Below, piece after piece: positions 7,828-15,083 of a DNA stretch of 64,000 nucleotides. Below the pieces are notes generated by a model. That model was not told the origin of the DNA, made no database searches, and saw only the letters and a program-made list of their open reading frames with translations. The stretch spans positions 6,810 through 70,809 of the forward strand of contig JASLDW010000099.1 of NCBI GenBank assembly GCA_030151365.1, in the 5' to 3' direction. The stretch comes from Lysobacter sp. (GTDB lineage: Bacteria; Pseudomonadota; Gammaproteobacteria; Xanthomonadales; Xanthomonadaceae). The stretch's first letter is position 1. Every line of letters begins with the position of its first letter. The position numbers and the translations under genes were made by a program.

Positions 7828-9255
7828 ATGAAAGATCCGACTGCCGACGCGGCGCGCCGCTCCCGCCTGCGCCAACTTCGCGAAGCCGCTCTCACTCGCC
7901 ACGTCATTTCGCGCCTGCCGCCGGGCTTCCATGGCCGCTGGACGCACCGCCACTGGGCGCATGCCAGCCTGCTGGCCAGCATCGCCGTGCTGTGCGCGGT
8001 GCTGGTGCCGGGCATGGACCACGCTTTCGCACGCCCGATCAACACGCCGCTGGCGTCGCTGGCATTGCCGCTGCCGCAGATCAGCCAGCCGGTGCCCAAG
8101 GCCGGCGGCCAATGGGCGGTGGTGAACCTGCGCAAGGGCGAATCGGTGAATGCGCTGCTGGGTTCGCTGGGCGTGAGCAAGGCCCAGATCGCGCAGATGA
8201 TGAAGTCGCCGGACGCGCGCGCCTCGCTGGCGAAGCTGCGTCCCGGTTCGGAACTGTCGATCGATGCGCCGGGCAACGGCCTGCTGCGCGCGATCCGTTT
8301 CCAGCGCGGCGGCGACAAGGTCGAACTGAGCATGAAGGACGGCGGCGCGGTCGCCGCCAAGGTGCTGCCGCAGGAAACCGAAATCCGCACGGTGGTGCTG
8401 TCGGGCACCGTCGGCGACGATCTGTGGGCATCCGCGCGCAAGGCCGGGCTGACCCGCGCCAACGTCGAGGAAATGACCGACGAGATCTTCAAGTACGACA
8501 TCGACTTCGACTCCGACCTCTCGCCGAACGACCGCTTCAGCGTGGTGGTCGACCAGGCGTGGAGGAACGGCGAGCTGGTGACGACCAGCGGCGTGCTCGC
8601 CGCGACCTTCACCGTCGATGGCGAACTGCATACCGGTTTCCGCTACGTGCGCGACGGCAAGCCGGAATATTTCTCCGCCGATGGCCGTTCGCTGAAGCGT
8701 CCCTTCATCCGCATGCCGATTCCGTATGCGCGCCTGTCCTCGACCTTCGGCAACCGCATGCATCCGATCCTCGGCCGCATGCGCATGCACAAGGGCGTCG
8801 ACTACGCCGCCAGCGTCGGCACGCCGATCATGGCCGCCGGCGACGCCCGGGTGAAGTTCGTCGGCCAGCAACATGGCTACGGCAACGTGGTCGAACTCGA
8901 CCACGGCAGCGGCCAGAGCACTTTCTACGCCCACATGTCGCGCTTCGCCCACATCCGTCCCGGCGAACGCATTGCACAGGGCACGGTGATCGGCTACGTC
9001 GGCAGCACCGGCCTGTCCACCGGCCCGCACCTGCACTACGAATTCCGCGTCAACGGCGTCTACCGCAATCCGCTGACGGTGACGATGGCGCCGCCGGCGC
9101 CGCTGTCCGGCGCGATGCTGGCGGCCTATCGCCAGCAGACCCAGCGCGCGATGGCCAAGATCCGCACGGTCGAGAAGATCATCTATCCCGACATGGATCG
9201 CGACACCGTCGTCGCCAGCACCGCGCCGGCGCAAGCCAAGTCGGCGCGCAACTGA
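7828..9255 (+). CDS. M23-family murein DD-endopeptidase, MepM-like
   Basis: A 475-residue envelope protein with an N-terminal cytoplasmic stretch, one transmembrane segment (about residues 46-68), OapA/LysM-like middle domains (about 95-250) and a C-terminal M23 domain (about 300-425). The catalytic zinc ligands are present: HKGVDY supplies His and Asp, and HLHYEFR supplies the HxH pair, unlike the degenerate EnvC domain earlier in the window. Family members cleave DD-crosslinks to allow wall expansion. It is followed two bases later by anmK, a muropeptide-sugar kinase, so the pair links wall cleavage to recycling. A tyrS/M23/anmK neighbourhood is common in gammaproteobacteria. Confidence 0.92.
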   Translation: MKDPTADAARRSRLRQLREAALTRHVISRLPPGFHGRWTHRHWAHASLLASIAVLCAVLVPGMDHAFARPINTPLASLALPLPQISQPVPKAGGQWAVVNLRKGESVNALLGSLGVSKAQIAQMMKSPDARASLAKLRPGSELSIDAPGNGLLRAIRFQRGGDKVELSMKDGGAVAAKVLPQETEIRTVVLSGTVGDDLWASARKAGLTRANVEEMTDEIFKYDIDFDSDLSPNDRFSVVVDQAWRNGELVTTSGVLAATFTVDGELHTGFRYVRDGKPEYFSADGRSLKRPFIRMPIPYARLSSTFGNRMHPILGRMRMHKGVDYAASVGTPIMAAGDARVKFVGQQHGYGNVVELDHGSGQSTFYAHMSRFAHIRPGERIAQGTVIGYVGSTGLSTGPHLHYEFRVNGVYRNPLTVTMAPPAPLSGAMLAAYRQQTQRAMAKIRTVEKIIYPDMDRDTVVASTAPAQAKSARN

Positions 9256-9257
9256 AC

Positions 9258-10382
9258 ATGGCCGCCGCCGACGGCCTCTACATCGGCTTGATGTCGGGCA
9301 CCAGCGTCGACGCCATCGATGCCGCGCTGGTGCGCTTCGACGACCGCGACGGTCGCCTCCACGCCGAATGCCTGCACGCGCTCGCACAGCCGTGGGATGA
9401 TGCGTTGCGCCAGCGCCTGCTCACGCTCGGCCAGGGCGTCGACGTCTATTCGATCGACGAACTCGGCGAACTCGACCACGAAGTCGGCGCCGCCTTCGCC
9501 GCGACCGCGAACCGGTTGATCGCCGAAGCGAAGGTCGATCGCGCGCAGGTCAGCGCGATCGGTTCGCACGGCCAGACGTTGCGTCATCGTCCCTACGCGA
9601 AATCGCCCTTCACCCTGCAGATCGGCGATCCCAACCTCGTCGCCGAGCGCACCGGCATCACCACCATCGGCGACATCCGTCGTCGCGACATGGCGGCGGG
9701 CGGACACGGCGCGCCGCTGCTGCCGGCGCTGCATTCTGCACTCCTGCACGATGCCGGCGAGGATCGCGCGGTGCTGAACCTGGGCGGCATCGCCAACGTC
9801 ACCCTGTTGCCCGCGAACGGCGACGGCGTGCGCGGCTGGGACACCGGCCCGGCAAATGCGCTGATGGACATCTGGTGCGAACGCGAAACCGGCGAGCGCT
9901 ACGACCGCGATGGCGCGATGGCGGCATCGGGACAGGTCGATGCGCTGCTGCTCGATCGCCTGCTCGACGATCCCTGGTTCGCCACGCCACCACCGAAGAG
10001 CACCGGCCGCGAACATTTCCACATGCGCTGGCTGGAAGCGCGCCTGCGTGGCGGCGAATCGCCCGCCGACGTGCAGGCGACGCTGGCGGAGCTGAGCACG
10101 CGCACGGTCGCCGACGCGTTGAACTCGACCTTGCCGGACGTGCGCCGCGTACTGGTCTGCGGCGGTGGCGCGCACAATCCGGTGCTGATGGCGAAGCTTG
10201 GCGAACACCTGCCGCAGGCGACGGTGGAATCGGTCGCGAAACACGGCATCGATCCCGACCACGTCGAAGCGATCGGCTTCGCTTGGCTGGCGCGCCAAAC
10301 CATGCTCGGCCTGCCCGGCAACCTGCCGTCGGTCACCGGTGCTCGCGGGCCGCGCGTGCTTGGTGCAATCTATCCGGCTTGA
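9258..10382 (+). CDS. anmK: Anhydro-N-acetylmuramic acid kinase
   Basis: A 374-residue cytosolic kinase that opens and phosphorylates 1,6-anhydro-MurNAc to MurNAc-6-phosphate in peptidoglycan recycling. The N-terminal GLMSGTSVDAIDAALV is the diagnostic ATP-binding signature of the AnmK branch of the sugar-kinase/HSP70 fold. Further fold motifs are IGSHGQT, NLGGIANVTLL, GWDTGPANALMD and VLVCGGGAHNP. The start ATG at 9258 lies two bases after the upstream stop. The stop codon overlaps the likely TTG start of the next gene. The AmpG-like permease 500 bp after that gene would supply substrate to the same pathway. Confidence 0.96.
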   Translation: MAAADGLYIGLMSGTSVDAIDAALVRFDDRDGRLHAECLHALAQPWDDALRQRLLTLGQGVDVYSIDELGELDHEVGAAFAATANRLIAEAKVDRAQVSAIGSHGQTLRHRPYAKSPFTLQIGDPNLVAERTGITTIGDIRRRDMAAGGHGAPLLPALHSALLHDAGEDRAVLNLGGIANVTLLPANGDGVRGWDTGPANALMDIWCERETGERYDRDGAMAASGQVDALLLDRLLDDPWFATPPPKSTGREHFHMRWLEARLRGGESPADVQATLAELSTRTVADALNSTLPDVRRVLVCGGGAHNPVLMAKLGEHLPQATVESVAKHGIDPDHVEAIGFAWLARQTMLGLPGNLPSVTGARGPRVLGAIYPA

Positions 10383-11539
10383 ACGCCCAACCCGCCGCCG
10401 CAAAACTCGCTCCCGTCGAAGCCATCCGCGGACTCGCCTGCCTGCAGGTGGTGTGCTCGCACTTCGCGCTGGTGTTCTGGCCGTGGCTGCACGCGTTCTG
10501 GGGCGTCGCCGATCCCGACGACCATCCGGTCCAGCGCTTCGTCCACGATTCGCCCTTCGCCTTCCTCTATTCCGGAAGCGCGGCGGTTTTCGTGTTCTTC
10601 GTGCTCAGCGGCTACATCCTCACCCACGTCGCCACCGGTCGCAGCGGCCGCGACGTCTTCGGCCTGGTGCTGAAGCGCTATCCGCGCCTGGCGCTGCCCT
10701 GCATCGCCGCCTGCGTGTTCGCGTGGGCGGTGATCGAGTGGATGGACGTCGACTACAGCGACCTCTCGGTGTGGATCCAGGGCTACGGCGATTTCAAGTC
10801 CTCGTTCCTCGGCGCGCTGCGCAACGGCGCCTGGGAAGTCTTCATCACCGGACAGAGCCGCTACAACCCGATCCTGTGGACGATGCGGATCGAGCTGTGG
10901 GGATCGTGGATGATCTTCGCGCTGTGCTACGCCTTCAACCGCTGGTCGCGCCTGCGTGCAGCCTTGCTGGCCGCGTGCACCGTCGCGCTCGCGCTGCTGG
11001 GCGCGACGAAGATCCTCGACGAGGAAATGATGTACGGCCTGCTGGCGTTCGTGATCGGCAGCGCCGTGCGCCTGTACCTGCGCGACCTGCCAGGCATCGT
11101 CTCGTTGCTGATGCTGGCCGCCGGGCTGTATTTCGCCGGCGTCCACAACACCTCGGCGTCGTACGCATGGATGCAGCCGCTACTCGGCGAACACGCCTAC
11201 ATGGTCGGCAACTTCATCGCCGGCGGCCTGATCGTCACCGCGCTGCTGTTCAATTCCGTGTTCGCGAAACTGGCCGCGACCCGCCTGCTGATGTTCCTCG
11301 GCAAGGTGTCGTTTTCGGTCTACCTGATCCACCTGTGCATCGTCGCCAGCCTCGCCGCGATGATCTTCAACGCACTGCAGGCGCGCGACTGGGACTACGA
11401 CGCCGCGGCGATCGTCGCCTGTGCGATCGTGCTGCCGGTGATCTATCTCGCGGCGACGGTGTTCCACCGTTTCGTCGACGCGCCGGCGATCACCTTCTCG
11501 AACAAGGTGCGCGATCGGTTATTGCCGCGGCGGCGCTGA
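10379..11539 (+). CDS. Acyltransferase 3 (OafA/YrhL-type) family membrane protein
   Basis: A predicted 386-residue membrane O-acyltransferase. Hydrophobic segments run through the protein, and the N-terminal signature APVEAIRGLACLQVVCSHF carries the conserved Arg and His of the family, followed by FFVLSGYILT. The best start is TTG at 10379, which overlaps the anmK stop (TTGA); there is no ATG before the conserved motif, and the next alternative, GTG at 10447, would delete it. Family members transfer acetyl or other acyl groups to surface or wall polysaccharides. Its coupling to mepM-anmK suggests a peptidoglycan or envelope glycan substrate, but the acceptor is unknown. Confidence 0.85.
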   Translation: MNAQPAAAKLAPVEAIRGLACLQVVCSHFALVFWPWLHAFWGVADPDDHPVQRFVHDSPFAFLYSGSAAVFVFFVLSGYILTHVATGRSGRDVFGLVLKRYPRLALPCIAACVFAWAVIEWMDVDYSDLSVWIQGYGDFKSSFLGALRNGAWEVFITGQSRYNPILWTMRIELWGSWMIFALCYAFNRWSRLRAALLAACTVALALLGATKILDEEMMYGLLAFVIGSAVRLYLRDLPGIVSLLMLAAGLYFAGVHNTSASYAWMQPLLGEHAYMVGNFIAGGLIVTALLFNSVFAKLAATRLLMFLGKVSFSVYLIHLCIVASLAAMIFNALQARDWDYDAAAIVACAIVLPVIYLAATVFHRFVDAPAITFSNKVRDRLLPRRR

Positions 11540-11542
11540 GGT

Positions 11543-12910
11543 TCAGCGCGTGCCCGGCTCGGCGGCATCCACCCCGGTGGTTTCGCCGCGACGCTCGCGC
11601 CACAGCATCCACAGCAACAGGCACATCGCCGGGATCGCGATCGCCGCCGTGTAGGTGAAGAACACCGGATAGCCCCAGGCATTGACGATCTTGCCCCACT
11701 GGCTGGCCAGCGATTTCGCCGGCAGGCTCCACAGCGTGCCGAACAACGCGTACTGGGTCGCGGTGTAGCGCGCGCTGGTCAGCGACGACATGTAGGCGAT
11801 GAACGAGGTGCCGGCGATGCCGTTGGCGAGATTGTCGGCGCTGACGATCGTCGCCAGCCACGCCAGGGTCGGCTTGATCGCCGCCATGTGCGCGTAGAGC
11901 AGGTTGGCGACGCTCAGCATCACCAGCCCGAACAGCATCGTGCGCAGCAGTCCGAAGCGGCGGATCAGCACGCCGGCCAGCACCGCGCCGACCATCGTCA
12001 TGATCACGCCGTACACCTTCGAGACCAGCGCGATTTCCTTCAGGGTGAATCCCATGTCGATGTAGAACGGATTCGCCGCCACGCCCATCGTGGTGTAGTT
12101 GAAGCGGAAGGTGATGATCAGCAGCAGGATCGGCAGGCCGATCTTGAGGCCCTTGCGCTGGAAGAAGTCGGCGAACGGGCAGATCACCGCACCCACCAGC
12201 CACGCCACCAGCTTGCGCGGTGCTTCCGGCCACTGCACCGCGTAGCGCTCGAAGCGTTCCACCAGCGGTTCCGGCGGCAAGGCGGCACGATCGACGCGCG
12301 CGCTCGGCTCGGCGATCACGAAGGTGGTGACGATGCCGACGAAGGCGCAGGCGGCCATGATCAGGTACGACGTCATCCAGCCGTAGCCGGCGGCCGCCGT
12401 CAGCGCGCCGGCGCCTGCGCAGATCAGCGCGACCTGGTAGCCGATCTGGTAGGCCGCGGCCATGCCGCCCTGGTCCTTTTCCTCGGCGGCCTCGATGCGA
12501 TAGGCGTCGACGGCGATGTCCTGCGTCGACGACGCGAAGGCGGTGAACACCGCGAGCATCGCCATGCGCGCGACGTCGGTGACGGGATCGGTCGTCGCCA
12601 TCATCACCAGACCGACCACGATGCACGACTGCGCCAGCAGCATCCAGCTGCGGCGGCGCCCCAGCCGTCCGAGGACCGGGATCGGCAGGCGATCGACGAT
12701 CGGCGCCCAGAAATACTTCAGCGAATACGCCAGTCCCACCAGGCTGAAGGTGCCGATGGTGGCGCGGTTGATCCCGGACTGGCGCAACCACGCCGACAGC
12801 GTCGTCAGCACCAGCGCGAACGGCAGGCCCGAGGAAAAGCCGAGGAACAGCATCGCGCGCACGCGCGGATTGGCGTACACGCCCAGCGACTGGGTCCAGC
12901 GCTCGCGCAT
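11543..12910 (-). CDS. ampG: AmpG-family muropeptide permease (MFS)
   Basis: A 455-residue major facilitator protein with about 12-14 transmembrane helices. The N-terminal part has the AmpG-like run NPRVRAMLFLGFSSGLPF, and LKYFWAPIVDR plus GRLGRRRSW follow, both typical of the family that imports GlcNAc-anhMurNAc peptides. Later, QDIAVDAYRIE is also characteristic. It lies immediately downstream of exonuclease III on the same strand. ATG at 12910 is used here; TTG at 12922 would overlap the xth stop as TTGA and has a better-spaced GGGGAG, so the true start may be four codons earlier. Function fits the nearby anmK, although the two converge rather than share an operon. Confidence 0.88.
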   Translation of the reverse strand: MRERWTQSLGVYANPRVRAMLFLGFSSGLPFALVLTTLSAWLRQSGINRATIGTFSLVGLAYSLKYFWAPIVDRLPIPVLGRLGRRRSWMLLAQSCIVVGLVMMATTDPVTDVARMAMLAVFTAFASSTQDIAVDAYRIEAAEEKDQGGMAAAYQIGYQVALICAGAGALTAAAGYGWMTSYLIMAACAFVGIVTTFVIAEPSARVDRAALPPEPLVERFERYAVQWPEAPRKLVAWLVGAVICPFADFFQRKGLKIGLPILLLIITFRFNYTTMGVAANPFYIDMGFTLKEIALVSKVYGVIMTMVGAVLAGVLIRRFGLLRTMLFGLVMLSVANLLYAHMAAIKPTLAWLATIVSADNLANGIAGTSFIAYMSSLTSARYTATQYALFGTLWSLPAKSLASQWGKIVNAWGYPVFFTYTAAIAIPAMCLLLWMLWRERRGETTGVDAAEPGTR

Positions 12911-12918
12911 CGATGTCT

Positions 12919-13737
12919 TCAACGCGTGAACTCCCCGGTCGCGTAGTCGACCAGATAGGGCGCGTGGTCGGAGAATTTCGGTTCGGCGAAGATCTCGGCG
13001 TGGCGGATCGATTCGGCGAGCTTCGGCGTCACCAGCTGGTAATCTATGCGCCAGCCGACGTTGTTGGCACGCGCCGCCCCGCGCTGGCTCCACCAGCTGT
13101 ATTCGACGGCATCGGGCTTGGCGACGCGGAAGCTGTCCTTCCAGCCGTGCGTCGGCGACTCCACCAGGCCGTCGCCGCAGGCATCGGCGATCATCGAGTT
13201 CATCCACGCGCGTTCGTGCGGCAGGCAACCGGAGTTCTTCTGGTTGCCGGTCCAGTTCCTGATGTCGTTCTTCGCACGCACGATGTTCCAGTCGCCGCAC
13301 AGGACATATTCGCGACCGCTGGCCAGCCATTCGTCGAGGATGGGCTTCAGCCACTGCATCACGTCTTCCTTCACCGCTTGGCGCACTTCGCCGGAGCTGC
13401 CGGAAGGAATGTAGAAACTCACCACCGAGAGATTGCCGAAGCGCGCCTCGATGTAACGGCCTTCCTCGTCGAAGTCGCCGCGACCAAGATTGGTGCGGAC
13501 TTCGTCGGGCTCATGGCGGCTGTAGATCGCCACGCCGCTATAGCCCTTCTTGGTGGTGGCGTCGCGGAACCACGACTTGTATCCGGGCGGCTGGAGTTCC
13601 GGCACCCGCAGCTGGTGTTCCTGTGCCTTGGTTTCCTGCACGCACATGACGTCGATGTCCTGCTTGCCGAACCAGTCGAAGAAGCCCTTGCTGGCGGCGG
13701 ACCGCAGGCCGTTGGCGTTGAAACTGAGGATGCGCAT
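12919..13737 (-). CDS. xthA: Exodeoxyribonuclease III
   Basis: A 272-residue endonuclease/exonuclease/phosphatase-fold enzyme acting at abasic sites and on 3' ends in base-excision repair. The active-site motifs are all visible: NANGLR, VQETK (metal-binding Glu35), GDWNI, the tryptophan- and arginine-rich recognition loop, WRIDY, and the C-terminal SDHAP with the catalytic Asp-His. Length and motif spacing fit the ExoIII/ExoA group. It is divergent from pyrE with only 22 bp between the two starts, so the two promoters must overlap each other or the coding regions. Confidence 0.94.
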   Translation of the reverse strand: MRILSFNANGLRSAASKGFFDWFGKQDIDVMCVQETKAQEHQLRVPELQPPGYKSWFRDATTKKGYSGVAIYSRHEPDEVRTNLGRGDFDEEGRYIEARFGNLSVVSFYIPSGSSGEVRQAVKEDVMQWLKPILDEWLASGREYVLCGDWNIVRAKNDIRNWTGNQKNSGCLPHERAWMNSMIADACGDGLVESPTHGWKDSFRVAKPDAVEYSWWSQRGAARANNVGWRIDYQLVTPKLAESIRHAEIFAEPKFSDHAPYLVDYATGEFTR

Positions 13738-13759
13738 GGCAGGAGGTTATCATCCCCCC

Positions 13760-14413
13760 ATGCGCGAACGCTTCCTCGAACTTGCCATCCAGGCCGACGC
13801 CCTGCGTTTCGGCGAATTCACCCTGAAGTCGGGACGCATCAGCCCCTATTTCTTCAACGCCGGCCGCTTCGACAGCGGCGCGCGCCTGGCCGGCCTCGCG
13901 TCCTGCTATGCCGATGCCATCGAACACGCCGGCCTCGCTGCCGACGTCCTGTTCGGCCCCGCCTACAAGGGCATTCCGCTGGCGACCGCGGTCGCCTGCG
14001 AACTGTCGCGACGCGGGCGCGACGTCGGCCTCGCGTTCAATCGCAAGGAAGCCAAGGACCACGGCGAAGGCGGCACCCTGGTCGGGGCGTCGATGCAAGA
14101 CAAGCGCGTGTTGATCATCGACGACGTGATCACTGCCGGCACCGCGATCCGCGAGGCGCTCGACCTGGTCGCCGGAGGTGGCGGCATCGTCTCCGGAATT
14201 GTCGTTGCGCTCGATCGCCAGGAAGTCCTGGACGACGGCGACCGCCGCTCGGCGGTGCAGCGCGTCCGCGACAGCGCCGGCGTCCCCGTGATCGCTGTCT
14301 CAACCCTCGACGATCTCCTCGAGTGGAGCGCCCGCAATGGCGCCTCGGGTGCTGACCAGCCCGCCCTGCTGGCGTATCGTGCGCGCTATGGAAGCACGTC
14401 GACCGAACCCTGA
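13760..14413 (+). CDS. pyrE: Orotate phosphoribosyltransferase
   Basis: A 217-residue enzyme that joins orotate and PRPP to give OMP in pyrimidine synthesis. The type I phosphoribosyltransferase PRPP motif is VLIIDDVITAGTA. Other conserved parts are FTLKSGRISPYFFNAG near the N-terminus, FGPAYKGIPLA, and the flexible loop FNRKEAKDHGEGG. AGGAGG at 13741-13746 precedes the ATG by 13 bases, a little long but the best signal available. The final 26 bases overlap the start of the next gene. Confidence 0.96.
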   Translation: MRERFLELAIQADALRFGEFTLKSGRISPYFFNAGRFDSGARLAGLASCYADAIEHAGLAADVLFGPAYKGIPLATAVACELSRRGRDVGLAFNRKEAKDHGEGGTLVGASMQDKRVLIIDDVITAGTAIREALDLVAGGGGIVSGIVVALDRQEVLDDGDRRSAVQRVRDSAGVPVIAVSTLDDLLEWSARNGASGADQPALLAYRARYGSTSTEP

Positions 14414-15077
14414 CCTGCGACGCCTCGCGACCGCTGCCGGCCTGGCGGCAGGATTGTGCGTCGCACTGTCCGCGCAGGCGCAGACCAAGCCCGCGGGCAA
14501 GACCGTGCGCTGCTGGAGCGAACACGGCCAAACCATCTGCGGCGATGCCATGCCGGCCAGCGCCACCGACAGCGCCCAGCGCGAGATCAATGCCAGCGGC
14601 GTGACGATCAAGACCATTCCGCGCCCGCTGACGCCAGCCGAACAATCCGCCAAGGACGCCGCCGACAAGGCCGAAGCCGCGCGCGTCGCGGCGCAGGCCA
14701 GCCAGGCTCGCCAGCAGATGGCGCTGGCCACGACCTACCCCAGCGAAGACGCGCTGCGCAAGGCATACGCGGAACGTTCGCAGAACGTGCATGCCTCGCT
14801 GGTGGCCGCGCAATCGAGCCTGGCCAGCCATCGCCTGGAACTGGCGCGTTCGCTGCTGCGCGCCACCAACAGCGAATTGCAGGGCAGGCCGGTCAACAAG
14901 CCGCTGAACGACACCATCGCCCAGCAGGCCGGCGCGGTGACCACCGCCTATGCCGACCTGCAACGCAAGCGCGACGAGTACGCGGCGATGGACGGCGAGC
15001 TCCAGCAGGCGCTACGGCAATACCGCGACTACAAGCAGAACGGCGGCATCGCCCCGGCGGCGACACCGCAACCCTGA
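14388..15077 (+). CDS. Secreted DUF4124-like protein with helical C-terminus
   Basis: A 229-residue protein with a signal peptide (about residues 1-31, ending SAQAQ). After it comes a short cysteine-containing segment, VRCWSEHGQTICGDAMP, reminiscent of DUF4124, a small periplasmic domain frequent in this group. The remainder is a long alanine- and glutamine-rich helical region, probably coiled coil. The start ATG at 14388 lies inside the 3' end of pyrE, in another frame. No enzymatic motif is visible and the function is unknown. It converges with the mutase gene six bases after its stop. Confidence 0.72.
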   Translation: MEARRPNPDLRRLATAAGLAAGLCVALSAQAQTKPAGKTVRCWSEHGQTICGDAMPASATDSAQREINASGVTIKTIPRPLTPAEQSAKDAADKAEAARVAAQASQARQQMALATTYPSEDALRKAYAERSQNVHASLVAAQSSLASHRLELARSLLRATNSELQGRPVNKPLNDTIAQQAGAVTTAYADLQRKRDEYAAMDGELQQALRQYRDYKQNGGIAPAATPQP

Positions 15078-15083
15078 TTCCGG

